From contig CAMVFZ010000005.1 of the NCBI GenBank assembly GCA_947166905.1, positions 1 to 64,000 on the forward strand: 64,000 bases of DNA, written 5' to 3'. Below the pieces are notes generated by a model. The model did not search any database. It saw only the letters and a program-made list of their open reading frames with translations, and was not told the origin of the DNA. Below, piece after piece: positions 26,152 through 34,719 of the stretch (within the stretch, counting starts at the first letter, position 1; each line of letters opens with the position of its first letter). This DNA comes from an uncultured Prevotellaceae bacterium. Lineage in GTDB: Bacteria > Bacteroidota > Bacteroidia > Bacteroidales > UBA932. The position numbers and the translations under genes are program-made.

Positions 26152-28240
26152 AAAGGCCTTAGATACAGAAATCCAATTCCTTCCCGGAGTGGGGCCCAAA
26201 AGGGCCTCGCTTCTGGCTAGGGAGCTAGGGGTTGGAACTGTAGGAGACCTTGTAAAAATCTACCCTTTCAGACACATAGACCGTAGCACCATCACTCCTA
26301 TCGCAGAGGTGGTGCCGGATGCCGCCTTGGTTCAGGTCAAGGGAGAGGTCGTTTCTGTAGAAACACCGCCCAAACGCTTGAAAATCACCATAAAAGACGG
26401 TACGGGAGAGATGGATCTCGTGTTCTTCAAGGGGCTTAAATACATATCGGACAAACTGGTTCCAGGTGCAGTTTTCACCTTCTTTGGCAAGCCTTCCGTT
26501 TTTAATGGCCGGCTTAATATGGTTCATCCGGAGATTGACCCGGCCGATGGTCGGGTGGAGGCCCCGAAGGCCATCGCCGGAGTGTATCCGTCTACGGAAA
26601 AGCTGAAGAATGCAGGTATTACCGGCAAGGTGATGAACAAGCTAATGGCCAACGCCTTGCGCATGGTGTTGCCGGAGATGGAAGAAACACTGCCGGATTA
26701 CGTACTTAAGGAAAACGGCCTTATGGCCCTGCCTTTTGCAGTACGCAACATTCACTTCCCTACCGATGCCGACGCCCTGCGCCGCGCCCGTTACAGGCTT
26801 AAGTTCGAGGAACTCTTCCTGCTTCAGCTGTCCCTGCTCAAACAGAAATTCATCCGCAGCCGCGGAGAAAACGGAATAATGATGCCAAAGGTTGGGGAAG
26901 ACTTCAACCTTTGCTACAATGCCCTTCCCTACCAGCTTACAGGGGCGCAGAAAAGGGTTATAAAGGAGATTCGCACAGACCTTATGAGCGGGCACCAGAT
27001 GAATCGCCTGCTTCAGGGAGATGTTGGCTCAGGCAAGACTATGGTGGCTGTACTGACAGCCCTTCTGGCCGTAGGAAACGGCTACCAGGCCTGCATAATG
27101 GCGCCTACGGAAGTACTTGCCCGTCAGCACTTTGCGAATATATCAAAATACCTTGCCCCTACGGGCGTCAAGGCTGCCGTACTGACAGGCAGCACAAAGG
27201 CTTCGGAGCGTAAAAAACTGCTTCCGGCGCTGGCCAGCGGAGAGATCGGCATTATAGTAGGCACGCATGCCCTTATAGAAGACACCGTAGTTTTCAAAAA
27301 ACTTGGACTGGCCATAATTGACGAGCAGCACCGCTTTGGAGTGGACCAGAGGGCCAGGCTGTGGAGCAAAACAACGGACGGTCTGCCGCCGCATGTACTG
27401 GTAATGACGGCAACGCCTATACCGCGCACTCTGGCAATGACTCTTTACGGAGACCTTGACGTCTCTGTGATTGACGAGATGCCCCCGGGCCGCAAGCCAA
27501 TCCAGACTATGCTCATTACAGAGCGCCAGAGGAGTTCTTTGTGGAAGTTCATCAAGGACCAGATTGCCCTTGGGCGCCAGGCGTTCATAGTCTATCCTCT
27601 TATTTTTGAGAGCGAAAAGCTTGATTATCAAAACCTTGAACAAGGTTACGAAAAGGTTGTAGAGGCCTTCCCCTTCCCTCCTTACAAGGTTGCCATAGTA
27701 CACGGTCAGCAGACCAACGACGTCAAGACCTTCAATATGGACGCCTTTGTGGCCGGCAGGGCCAACATACTTGTTTCCACAACGGTGATAGAGGTCGGAG
27801 TGGACGTACCTAACGCATCGGTGATGGTGATAGAAAGTGCGGAGCGCTTTGGTCTTAGCCAACTTCACCAGTTGCGCGGACGCGTTGGCCGCGGAGCGGA
27901 CAAGTCCTACTGTATCCTTGTCAAAGGGGACAAGGTAGGCAAGGAGAGTCAGCATCGGCTTGAATTCCTTTGCAGTACGGAGAATGGATTTGATCTGGCA
28001 GAAGAGGATATGAAGATGCGCGGGCCTGGAGACCTTGAGGGGACTCAGCAAAGCGGACTGCCGATTAACCTGAACATTGCCTCCCTGGCCAAGGATGGGA
28101 TGATACTCCAGGCCGCCAGGGGCTACGCAGAGCGTGTTCTGGCAGAGGACCCTACCTTGGAACAGCCTCAGAACCGCCTGCTGCGAATAGAGCTGGCCAA
28201 GGGCAAATATGATGTTAAAGATTATAGCAAGATAAGTTAA
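26144..28240 (+). CDS. recG: ATP-dependent DNA helicase RecG
   Basis: A 698-residue superfamily 2 helicase for fork regression and branch migration. An N-terminal OB-fold wedge (about 50-150) precedes the helicase core: Walker [22 protein letters not shown] box [12 protein letters not shown], and [13 protein letters not shown] and QLRGRVGRG in the second lobe. The C-terminal TRG motif region follows. The start codon lies inside the last codons of recA (eight-base overlap). It ends in TAATG, shared with cutC. Confidence 0.95.
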   Translation: MIKKALDTEIQFLPGVGPKRASLLARELGVGTVGDLVKIYPFRHIDRSTITPIAEVVPDAALVQVKGEVVSVETPPKRLKITIKDGTGEMDLVFFKGLKYISDKLVPGAVFTFFGKPSVFNGRLNMVHPEIDPADGRVEAPKAIAGVYPSTEKLKNAGITGKVMNKLMANALRMVLPEMEETLPDYVLKENGLMALPFAVRNIHFPTDADALRRARYRLKFEELFLLQLSLLKQKFIRSRGENGIMMPKVGEDFNLCYNALPYQLTGAQKRVIKEIRTDLMSGHQMNRLLQGDVGSGKTMVAVLTALLAVGNGYQACIMAPTEVLARQHFANISKYLAPTGVKAAVLTGSTKASERKKLLPALASGEIGIIVGTHALIEDTVVFKKLGLAIIDEQHRFGVDQRARLWSKTTDGLPPHVLVMTATPIPRTLAMTLYGDLDVSVIDEMPPGRKPIQTMLITERQRSSLWKFIKDQIALGRQAFIVYPLIFESEKLDYQNLEQGYEKVVEAFPFPPYKVAIVHGQQTNDVKTFNMDAFVAGRANILVSTTVIEVGVDVPNASVMVIESAERFGLSQLHQLRGRVGRGADKSYCILVKGDKVGKESQHRLEFLCSTENGFDLAEEDMKMRGPGDLEGTQQSGLPINLNIASLAKDGMILQAARGYAERVLAEDPTLEQPQNRLLRIELAKGKYDVKDYSKIS

Positions 28241-28869
28241 TGCTGGTAGAGATTTGTTGTGACGGCCTGGAAGCGGCACGTGTTGCAGTTGGTGCAGGTG
28301 CCGACAGGATAGAGCTTTGCACTGACCTGGCCTGCGGGGGCATTACACCTCCGCATGAGATTTTGGACGAAGCCGTGACCCTTGGCGTACCCGTAAACGT
28401 TCTTATACGTCCACGGGAAGGCGATTTTGTTTACAATGATTCAGAGATTCACCATATTCTCTTCAATATCGCCTATTGCGGGAATGTGGGTGTAAACGGG
28501 GTTGTGATCGGGGCTCTTACAGACGATGGTCGCGTAGACATTCCCCTTTGCAAAGACATTGTAGATCTTGCCCGCAGCTATGGATTGTCCATTACCTTCC
28601 ATCGGGCTATAGACTGTACTGCCGATATTATGGAGGCCCTGGACGATGTCCTTTCCCTGGGGGTGGACAGAATCCTTACTTCAGGAGGAGCGGAATCGGC
28701 CCCGGAAGGCAAAGAGATCATTAAAAAGATGGTAAAGAGGGCCGGCAACAAGGCTATTATCCTGGCTGGAGCAGGTATTACTCCGGAAAATGCAACAGAG
28801 CTTATTGAATATACCGGCGTTAAAGAGATACACGGGTCCAGGACTGGACTTACAAAACTTAAAGTCTGA
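28240..28869 (+). CDS. cutC: CutC family protein (copper homeostasis)
   Basis: A 209-residue TIM-barrel protein: VEICCDGLEAARVAVGAGADRIELCTDLACGGITPP, VLIRPREGDFVYNDSE, ITFHRAIDCTADIMEALDDVLSLGVDRILTSGG and VKEIHGSRTG are CutC signatures. The family was named for copper tolerance in E. coli, but that role is disputed and the biochemical activity is not settled. It begins on the last base of the recG stop codon and so belongs to the recA-recG-cutC unit. Confidence 0.88.
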   Translation: MLVEICCDGLEAARVAVGAGADRIELCTDLACGGITPPHEILDEAVTLGVPVNVLIRPREGDFVYNDSEIHHILFNIAYCGNVGVNGVVIGALTDDGRVDIPLCKDIVDLARSYGLSITFHRAIDCTADIMEALDDVLSLGVDRILTSGGAESAPEGKEIIKKMVKRAGNKAIILAGAGITPENATELIEYTGVKEIHGSRTGLTKLKV

Positions 28870-28890
28870 CAAGTATCAGCCTAAACAAAT

Positions 28891-29802
28891 ATGGTACAGG
28901 AACTTGTAAGCAAATATATCTGGTTGGTGGATGTTTTTAGCAAGGCGTCGCCGACGGGGCTTGATCTGGAGCAGATTCAGGAGCGATGGGAGCGCCGGTG
29001 GGGAGAGCCATACAATCGCCGGAGTTTCTTCAATCACAGGAGCGCCATTCTGGATATATTTGGCGTCGATATCAAATGCAACCGCAGTACCAATCGGTAT
29101 TACATAGATATGGACGAGCTGGAAAACAACGAGTCCAAGGCCTCATGGCTGATTAATTCCTTCACGGTCAACAACCTGTTGTCTCTTAGCAAAGAGGGGC
29201 TGGCAGGCCGTGTGGCCGTTGAAGACGTACCGTCAGGACAGAAGTGGCTGACGTCCCTTATGGATTCCATGCTGGCTGGTGAAGAACTGGAAATCAATTA
29301 CTTGAAGTATACGGGAGAGCCTCTGCAAAAGAGACTAATACTTCCTTATGCTCTCAAGGAGTCTGCCAAGAGATGGTATCTTGTTGCTAAAGACAAGGAC
29401 TTGGATGCGCTGCGAGTGTACGGACTGGACAGAATAAAGTCAGTTAGGCCGACAGGCAAAAGCTTCCGTCTGCCGGAGGACTTTGATGTGGAGGTTCTGT
29501 TCCGCAATAGCTTCGGTTCTTATATTACAGACCGTAAAGACCTGAGGCACATAGTTTTAAAGGCTACGGAAAAAGAGGCAAAGTACCTTAGGGACCTGCC
29601 GCTCCACCATAGCCAGAAAGAGGCGGAGCCAGGCATCTTTTCGCTGGATGTTGCGCTTAGCGAAGACTTTGTGCTGGAGCTTCTGCGCCATGGCAACCGT
29701 CTGGAAGTCCTTGAACCCGCAGATCTGCGCTCCCGCCTGGCAGAAGAGTTTTCCCAGGCCGCTGCGCTTTACAATGCAAATAACAAAAATCAAAAAATAT
29801 GA
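28891..29802 (+). CDS. WYL domain transcriptional regulator
   Basis: A 303-residue protein with an N-terminal winged-helix region (about 1-75: YIWLVDVFSKASPTGLDLEQIQERWERR, RRSFFNHRSAILDIFGVDIKCNRSTNRYYI), a WYL-type sensor domain (about 125-205: LEINYLKYTG..., PYALKESAKRWYLVAKDKD...LRVYGLDRIKSV) and a C-terminal WCX-like part. It resembles BrxR/CapW-type regulators and is a paralogue of the WYL protein at 42541-43446. It overlaps the S9 peptidase start by four bases (ATGA). The CTGCCA palindrome of the second WYL regulon is not seen here. Confidence 0.85.
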   Translation: MVQELVSKYIWLVDVFSKASPTGLDLEQIQERWERRWGEPYNRRSFFNHRSAILDIFGVDIKCNRSTNRYYIDMDELENNESKASWLINSFTVNNLLSLSKEGLAGRVAVEDVPSGQKWLTSLMDSMLAGEELEINYLKYTGEPLQKRLILPYALKESAKRWYLVAKDKDLDALRVYGLDRIKSVRPTGKSFRLPEDFDVEVLFRNSFGSYITDRKDLRHIVLKATEKEAKYLRDLPLHHSQKEAEPGIFSLDVALSEDFVLELLRHGNRLEVLEPADLRSRLAEEFSQAAALYNANNKNQKI

Positions 29803-31973
29803 ACCTACTTAAATCTACAGCGGTGCTGGCCGCCGCAATTTCAGTTATGAGTTGCTCACAGAAAGCTGAGAATGCCGTTAACGACGGCTACATCGGCCCG
29901 TCAACAATGACAATCGAAGACGGGAAAATGACTCCGGAAGTACTTCTGTCCCTTGGCAGACTGTCAGACCCGCAGCTATCCCCGGACGGCAAAACCATCC
30001 TCTATGGGGTCAGCTACACATCCATAGAAGAAAACAGAAGCTGCCGCAACCTGTTCATATGCGCCCCTGACGGCACCGATGGACGCCAGCTTACAACGGA
30101 CGGCAAGAGCATATCGGCCGCACGCTGGGCAAATGACGGCAAGGCCATCTTCTTCCTTCAGGGCGGACAACTCTGGAAAGCCGGCTTCAACGGCAACAGC
30201 CTCACCAAGAGGGAGAAACTTTCCGACGTAGCCGAGGGTATAGCAGACTACCTGCTTTCACCTGACCAGACCAAGGTTATTTATGTAAGTACAGTACCTT
30301 CAAACGTCAAGTCCCCGGCCGACAGTGACCCTGCTCTGGACAAGGCCAAAGCCTATGTGACTGAGGATCTTATGTATCGTCACTGGGATCATTGGGTAAC
30401 CGAACTCCCCCACTCATACGTAGCCAATCTGGGCGGAGACGTAATCACCAAGGACAACTCCGTAGACATCCTGGGCGGCCCGGAGGTTAAGTTCGAGCTT
30501 CCGCTCGAGCCCTACGGTGGCGCAGAGCAGCTTTGCTGGAGCCCGGACGGCAAAAAGATTGCCTACTCTTGCAAGAAGCTCTCCGGTAAGCAGTATGCCT
30601 TCTCTACTAATACCGATATCTACGTTTACGACGTAGAGGCCAAGACCGATGTAAAAGTCTCTGAAGCAGGCGGTTACGACACCGATCCCGTTTGGAGCCC
30701 GGACGGCAAGAGCATCGCCTGGTGCAGCATGCGACGCGACGGCTACGAGGCCGACCAGGTACGCCTTGCGCTTTATGACACCGAGTCCGGCGCCATCAGC
30801 TATCTTCAGGGCTTTGACAACAATGTTGAAGGCATCGTTTGGAAAGGCAGCGAAATCTACTTCAGCGCACTTTATTCCGATGGTGTAAAGGGTATTTTCA
30901 AGACCGATGCAAACCTTGCTCCCGCACAGCTGCTTACCCCCAAGGATGCTTGGTACGACTTCGGCAGCCCGTTTGCAATCCAGGAGGACGGCACCCTGCT
31001 CACCACATGGTGCAGCATGGATTTCCCCACTGAACTTGTGGCCATAAAGGGAGAAGAGTTCGTTCCTGTCACCAAGGAGAATGAGCACCTTCTGGGCCAG
31101 CTTAAAGAGCACAGGACAGAGAAGCGCTTTGTAAAAACCGTTGATGGAAAGGATATGCTCACATGGGTTCTTCTGCCCCCGGACTTTGATCCCGCAAAGA
31201 AGTATCCTGCAATTGAAATCTGCCTTGGAGGCCCTCAGGGCACACTTAGCCAGGGCTGGTCTTACAGATGGAACTACCGCCTTATGTGCAGCCAGGGCTA
31301 CGTTGTAGTTCTGCCCAACAGGCGCGGCACAACAGCCTTCGGCCAGGAATGGTGCGAGCAGATTTCAGGCGACTACTGCGGTCTTAACATCCAGGATTAC
31401 CTGTCTGCAGCCAAGATGATTAAGGCAGAGCCTTACGTAGACAAGCTTGCCGCATGCGGCGCTTCATACGGCGGATTCTCCGTTTACTACCTTGCAGGCG
31501 TTCACGGCAACGTTTACGATTGCTTCATCGCCCACGCAGGAATCTTTGACGAGAAGTATATGTACTACGAGACCGAGGAACTCTGGTTCCCCAACTGGGA
31601 TAACGGCGGTCTTACCGAGTACGCCTACGAGGAAGGCCAGATTGGCCCCAAGGGCGACGGTACCACCTTCGGCGGAATGCAGCAGGCCGGCTCACCCTGG
31701 AGCAACGCTCCCAAGGCTGTCCGCCACTACACCAAGGGCTCGCCCAATCTTAACGTAACCGCTTGGCATACACCTATCCTGTGCATCCACGGCATGATGG
31801 ACTACCGCATCCCTTACGATCAGGGAATGGCTGCCTTCAACGCCGCCCAGATGATGGGTGTTCCTTCCAAGCTCATAGTGTTCCCGGAAGAGAACCACTG
31901 GATTCTCAAACCCCAGAACGCCCTCTTCTGGCACCGCAGCTACTTTGACTGGCTGGACAAATGGTGCAAGTAA
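29799..31973 (+). CDS. S9 family prolyl oligopeptidase-type peptidase, lipoprotein
   Basis: A 724-residue protein with a lipoprotein signal (SVMSCSQK). Residues about 45-420 form a WD40-like propeller with SPDGK repeats (LSPDGKTILY, WSPDGKKIAY, WSPDGKSIAW). The alpha/beta-hydrolase domain carries the nucleophile Ser556 in CGASYGGFS, with the Asp in HGMMDYRIPY and the His in PEENHWIL. It probably removes dipeptides or cleaves short peptides in the periplasm. It is translationally coupled to the upstream WYL regulator. Confidence 0.9.
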   Translation: MNLLKSTAVLAAAISVMSCSQKAENAVNDGYIGPSTMTIEDGKMTPEVLLSLGRLSDPQLSPDGKTILYGVSYTSIEENRSCRNLFICAPDGTDGRQLTTDGKSISAARWANDGKAIFFLQGGQLWKAGFNGNSLTKREKLSDVAEGIADYLLSPDQTKVIYVSTVPSNVKSPADSDPALDKAKAYVTEDLMYRHWDHWVTELPHSYVANLGGDVITKDNSVDILGGPEVKFELPLEPYGGAEQLCWSPDGKKIAYSCKKLSGKQYAFSTNTDIYVYDVEAKTDVKVSEAGGYDTDPVWSPDGKSIAWCSMRRDGYEADQVRLALYDTESGAISYLQGFDNNVEGIVWKGSEIYFSALYSDGVKGIFKTDANLAPAQLLTPKDAWYDFGSPFAIQEDGTLLTTWCSMDFPTELVAIKGEEFVPVTKENEHLLGQLKEHRTEKRFVKTVDGKDMLTWVLLPPDFDPAKKYPAIEICLGGPQGTLSQGWSYRWNYRLMCSQGYVVVLPNRRGTTAFGQEWCEQISGDYCGLNIQDYLSAAKMIKAEPYVDKLAACGASYGGFSVYYLAGVHGNVYDCFIAHAGIFDEKYMYYETEELWFPNWDNGGLTEYAYEEGQIGPKGDGTTFGGMQQAGSPWSNAPKAVRHYTKGSPNLNVTAWHTPILCIHGMMDYRIPYDQGMAAFNAAQMMGVPSKLIVFPEENHWILKPQNALFWHRSYFDWLDKWCK

Positions 31974-31982
31974 CATCAAAAT

Positions 31983-34481
31983 ATGAAGCGCATTTTAATA
32001 ACACTTTTAACTCTGGCAGTAGCCCTTAACGCCAAGGCGGAAGGATGGATTCGCATCAATCAGCTGGGCTACTTGCCGGAATCCACCAAGATTGCCGTAC
32101 TGATGAGTACGGAATATCTTGATATCCATGAGTTTACCCTAGAGGATGCCTTTACGGGAAAGGAGCTCTGGCATAGTCGTGAAGTGACGGCTACGGGCCC
32201 AATGGGCCAGATGGCCGGAACTTGGCGGCTGGATTTCAGCGACTTTACCAGCAGCGCCAGCGTCAGAATCAAGGCTGGCGGCATAAGCTCTGAAATCTTC
32301 CCCATCGGCCCGACAGTTTATGATGGAACTGCGGATTTTGTCCTTAACTACATGCGCCAGCAGCGCTGTGGCTACAACCCTTACCTTAGGGACAGTTGCC
32401 ACAAAAAAGACGGCATCATCATATATCATCCTACCAAGAGCGGCCAGTATCTGGACGTTCGCGGCGGATGGCACGATGCATCGGACTGCCTGCAATACAG
32501 TACCACAACGGCCAATGCGATTTATCAGATGATGACCGCATATATTGCTCATCCTGAGGCATTTGGCGATAAATATGACGCTATGGGCCTGCCTGGTGCA
32601 AACGGCATCCCGGATATTGTGGACGAGATTAAATGGGGCATGGACTGGCTTCTGAAGATGAATCCGGAGGCCAGGGAGTTTTACAACCAGCTGGCCGATG
32701 ACCGCGACCACGTAGGCATGCGTCTGCCCCCGGACGACCAGGCCGACTACGACTGGGGCCCCGGCGGAGCACGCCCTGTTTACTTTGTAACCGGCGAGCC
32801 GCAGATGCGCTGGCGCAAGACCGGCAACGTGAACTCCAGCACTGGTGTTGCCAGCATCACCGCCAAATTCTCCAGCAATTATGCGCTTGGTGCCAAAGTA
32901 TTGGCCCCCTATTATCCTAAACTATCGGCAATACTGCGAGTAAGGGCCACCGAAGGCTTTGAATTCGGAGAAGAAAAACCTGGCTACAGCCAGACGGCGT
33001 CGGTAGTTTCGCCCTACATTTATGAAGAGACCAACTGGGTAGACGATATGGAGCTTGCCGGAATTGAGCTCTTCCGCCTGACCGGCATACGCAAATACTA
33101 CGACAAGGCTGTGGAGTATGGCCGAATGGAGCCTGTGACACCGTGGATGGGCGCCGACAGCGCAAAGCACTACCAGTGGTATCCCTTCATGAACATGGGC
33201 CATGCCCGCATAGCTCAAATTGCCAGTCCGCGCGTGAAAGCAGAGTTTCTCCGTAATCTGAGGACAGGCATTGAGCGCACGTGGGAAAAGGCCAAGGATA
33301 CCCCCTTCCTTTACGGAATCCCCGGCATCTGGTGCTCAAACAACCTTACAACCGCGATGCTCACCCAATGCATATTGTACCGCGAGCTAAGCGGGGATCG
33401 CACCTACGAGAAGATGGAAGGAGCCCTGCGAGACTGGCTACTGGGATGTAACCCCTGGGGCGTAAGTATGATAGTGGAGCTGCCCCGCAGCGGAGTATAC
33501 CCCATGCAGCCACACTCCTGCTATATATTATTAAATAAAGGTAACACCACCGGAGGCCTGGTGGACGGCCCCGTATATAGCACCATTTTCAACAGCCTGA
33601 AAGGCGTGAACATGGAAGGCGGCACCAACTACGAGCTCTTCCAACCCGGAGACCGGGTATATCACGACAGCGTCCACGACTACTCCACCAACGAGCCTAC
33701 GATGGATGGCACCGCCAGCCTTACATATCCGCTTTCCTACTATCAGATGAAGGGCCACGAGGCCGCCGGCATGCCCGCCAAGGACAAAAATGTATACGTT
33801 AACGGCGGCATCAACAAAACAGACCCCAGGCAAAAGCGCATAACCCTTGTTTTCACGGCCGATGACAAAGCCGATGGCGCCGATCGCATCTGCTCTACCC
33901 TTAAAAAAGAGGGCATCCAGGGCGCATTCTTCTTCACCGGCAGGTTCTATGAACTTTATCCGGACATAATCCGCCGCCTGCTGGCCGATGGCCACTATGT
34001 AGGCAGCCACAGTTACGGCCATTTGCTATACATGCCCTGGGAAAACCGCGACAGCCTTCTGGTAACAAAGGAAGAATTCCAGGCCGATATGCGCCGCAGC
34101 TACGCCAAGATGGCAGAATTCGGGATTACACAGGCCGATGCCCCGTACTTTATTCCCCCGTACGAGTACTATAACTCAACAGTTGCAGCCTGGGCCAAGG
34201 AAATGGGCTTACAGATTGTTAATTACACTCCAGGTACAGGCTCTAACGGAGATTACACCACTCCGGACATGAAGAATTACATGAGCAACAAGTACATTTG
34301 GGACAAGATAATGAATTATGAATCAACCAATTCCTTAAACGGGCACCTGCTTCTTATTCACTTTGGAACATCGGATTTACGTTTAGAAAAGTTCTATGAT
34401 GAACTGCCAAAACTGATTAAGGAACTGCGAAAAAGGGGCTATTCTTTTGTCTCTTTGAAAGATTCAGTTTCACTTTTTTAA
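31983..34481 (+). CDS. GH9 glycoside hydrolase fused to a NodB-type polysaccharide deacetylase
   Basis: An 832-residue secreted protein (signal peptide MKRILITLLTLAVALNAKA). An Ig-like CelD_N domain (about 20-110) precedes the GH9 catalytic domain (about 115-600), with WHDASDCLQY near 165 and the general acid Glu in DYSTNEPTMDGTA near 570. Residues about 615-832 form a NodB deacetylase: TADDKADG (motif 1), SHSYGH (metal ligands), PYFIPPYEYYN and LLIHFGTSD. The pairing suggests removal of acyl groups and cleavage of a beta-linked polysaccharide by one enzyme. The usual Arg of the NodB RxPY motif is replaced. It starts 9 bases after the peptidase. Confidence 0.88.
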   Translation: MKRILITLLTLAVALNAKAEGWIRINQLGYLPESTKIAVLMSTEYLDIHEFTLEDAFTGKELWHSREVTATGPMGQMAGTWRLDFSDFTSSASVRIKAGGISSEIFPIGPTVYDGTADFVLNYMRQQRCGYNPYLRDSCHKKDGIIIYHPTKSGQYLDVRGGWHDASDCLQYSTTTANAIYQMMTAYIAHPEAFGDKYDAMGLPGANGIPDIVDEIKWGMDWLLKMNPEAREFYNQLADDRDHVGMRLPPDDQADYDWGPGGARPVYFVTGEPQMRWRKTGNVNSSTGVASITAKFSSNYALGAKVLAPYYPKLSAILRVRATEGFEFGEEKPGYSQTASVVSPYIYEETNWVDDMELAGIELFRLTGIRKYYDKAVEYGRMEPVTPWMGADSAKHYQWYPFMNMGHARIAQIASPRVKAEFLRNLRTGIERTWEKAKDTPFLYGIPGIWCSNNLTTAMLTQCILYRELSGDRTYEKMEGALRDWLLGCNPWGVSMIVELPRSGVYPMQPHSCYILLNKGNTTGGLVDGPVYSTIFNSLKGVNMEGGTNYELFQPGDRVYHDSVHDYSTNEPTMDGTASLTYPLSYYQMKGHEAAGMPAKDKNVYVNGGINKTDPRQKRITLVFTADDKADGADRICSTLKKEGIQGAFFFTGRFYELYPDIIRRLLADGHYVGSHSYGHLLYMPWENRDSLLVTKEEFQADMRRSYAKMAEFGITQADAPYFIPPYEYYNSTVAAWAKEMGLQIVNYTPGTGSNGDYTTPDMKNYMSNKYIWDKIMNYESTNSLNGHLLLIHFGTSDLRLEKFYDELPKLIKELRKRGYSFVSLKDSVSLF

Positions 34482-34489
34482 CAAAAAAC

Positions 34490-34520
34490 TTGCATTTTAA
34501 TTTTTTAGTCTCTACCTTTG
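34490..34520 (+). promoter_or_regulatory. Promoter of the trp leader and trpB
   Basis: TTG (34490-34492), 20 bases, then TACCTTTG (34513-34520), a near-perfect match to the Bacteroidetes consensus, upstream of the leader peptide. Confidence 0.85.
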
Positions 34521-34561
34521 AGGTAGTCAGATTTTAAGAGGAGGTCTGACTTCATAATTAA

Positions 34562-34618
34562 ATGAGTTGTAACAGGACAAATAAGCTTTGGTGGTGCACT
34601 CTCAGCCGGCAGCTGTGA
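34562..34618 (+). CDS. trpL: Trp leader peptide (18 residues)
   Basis: An ATG-initiated open frame encoding MSCNRTNKLWWCTLSRQL, with two adjacent Trp codons (34589-34594) and a TGA at 34616-34618. Trp is the rarest amino acid, and a tandem pair just before mutually exclusive hairpins is the classical mark of translational attenuation. The stop codon lies inside the pairing segment that can act as either half of the pause or antiterminator hairpins. It is likely a regulatory peptide without other function. Confidence 0.85.
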   Translation: MSCNRTNKLWWCTLSRQL

Positions 34619-34682
34619 GCGTATCATCGTATGATGTCCTGAGATACAGGTGGCGTGCTCACAGAGCGCGCCACTTTTTTTT
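34599..34682 (+). promoter_or_regulatory. Tryptophan transcription attenuator before trpB
   Basis: Three alternative structures can be drawn. Pause hairpin: CTC-T-CAGC (34599-34606) with GCTG-T-GAG (34612-34619). Antiterminator: CTGTGAGC (34613-34620) with GCTCACAG (34657-34664), extended by GTATC (34621-34625) with GATAC (34643-34647). Terminator: the 11-bp stem at 34650-34674 followed by eight Ts. The first and third can coexist; the second excludes both. Ribosome stalling at the Trp codons should free the antiterminator. This fits the kind of RNA described as the Bacteroid-trp motif. Confidence 0.88.
34650..34682 (+). terminator. Attenuator terminator hairpin
   Basis: GTGGCGTGCTC (34650-34660) pairs with GAGCGCGCCAC (34664-34674), one G-T pair, three-base loop ACA, then eight Ts (34675-34682). 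It lies 37 bases before the trpB ATG and is the regulated terminator of the trp leader. Confidence 0.9.
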
Positions 34683-34719
34683 GTGCAAGAATAATTAACA
34701 ATTTTACACCAATACTACT

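Noticed and set aside
25123..26199. 358-codon open frame on the minus strand opposite recA
   Set aside because: It is the antisense shadow of recA, a highly conserved gene with its own promoter; the translated product has no recognisable family.
27143..28279. 378-codon minus-strand frame opposite recG and cutC
   Set aside because: Antisense to two well-supported genes, no start context and no domain pattern.
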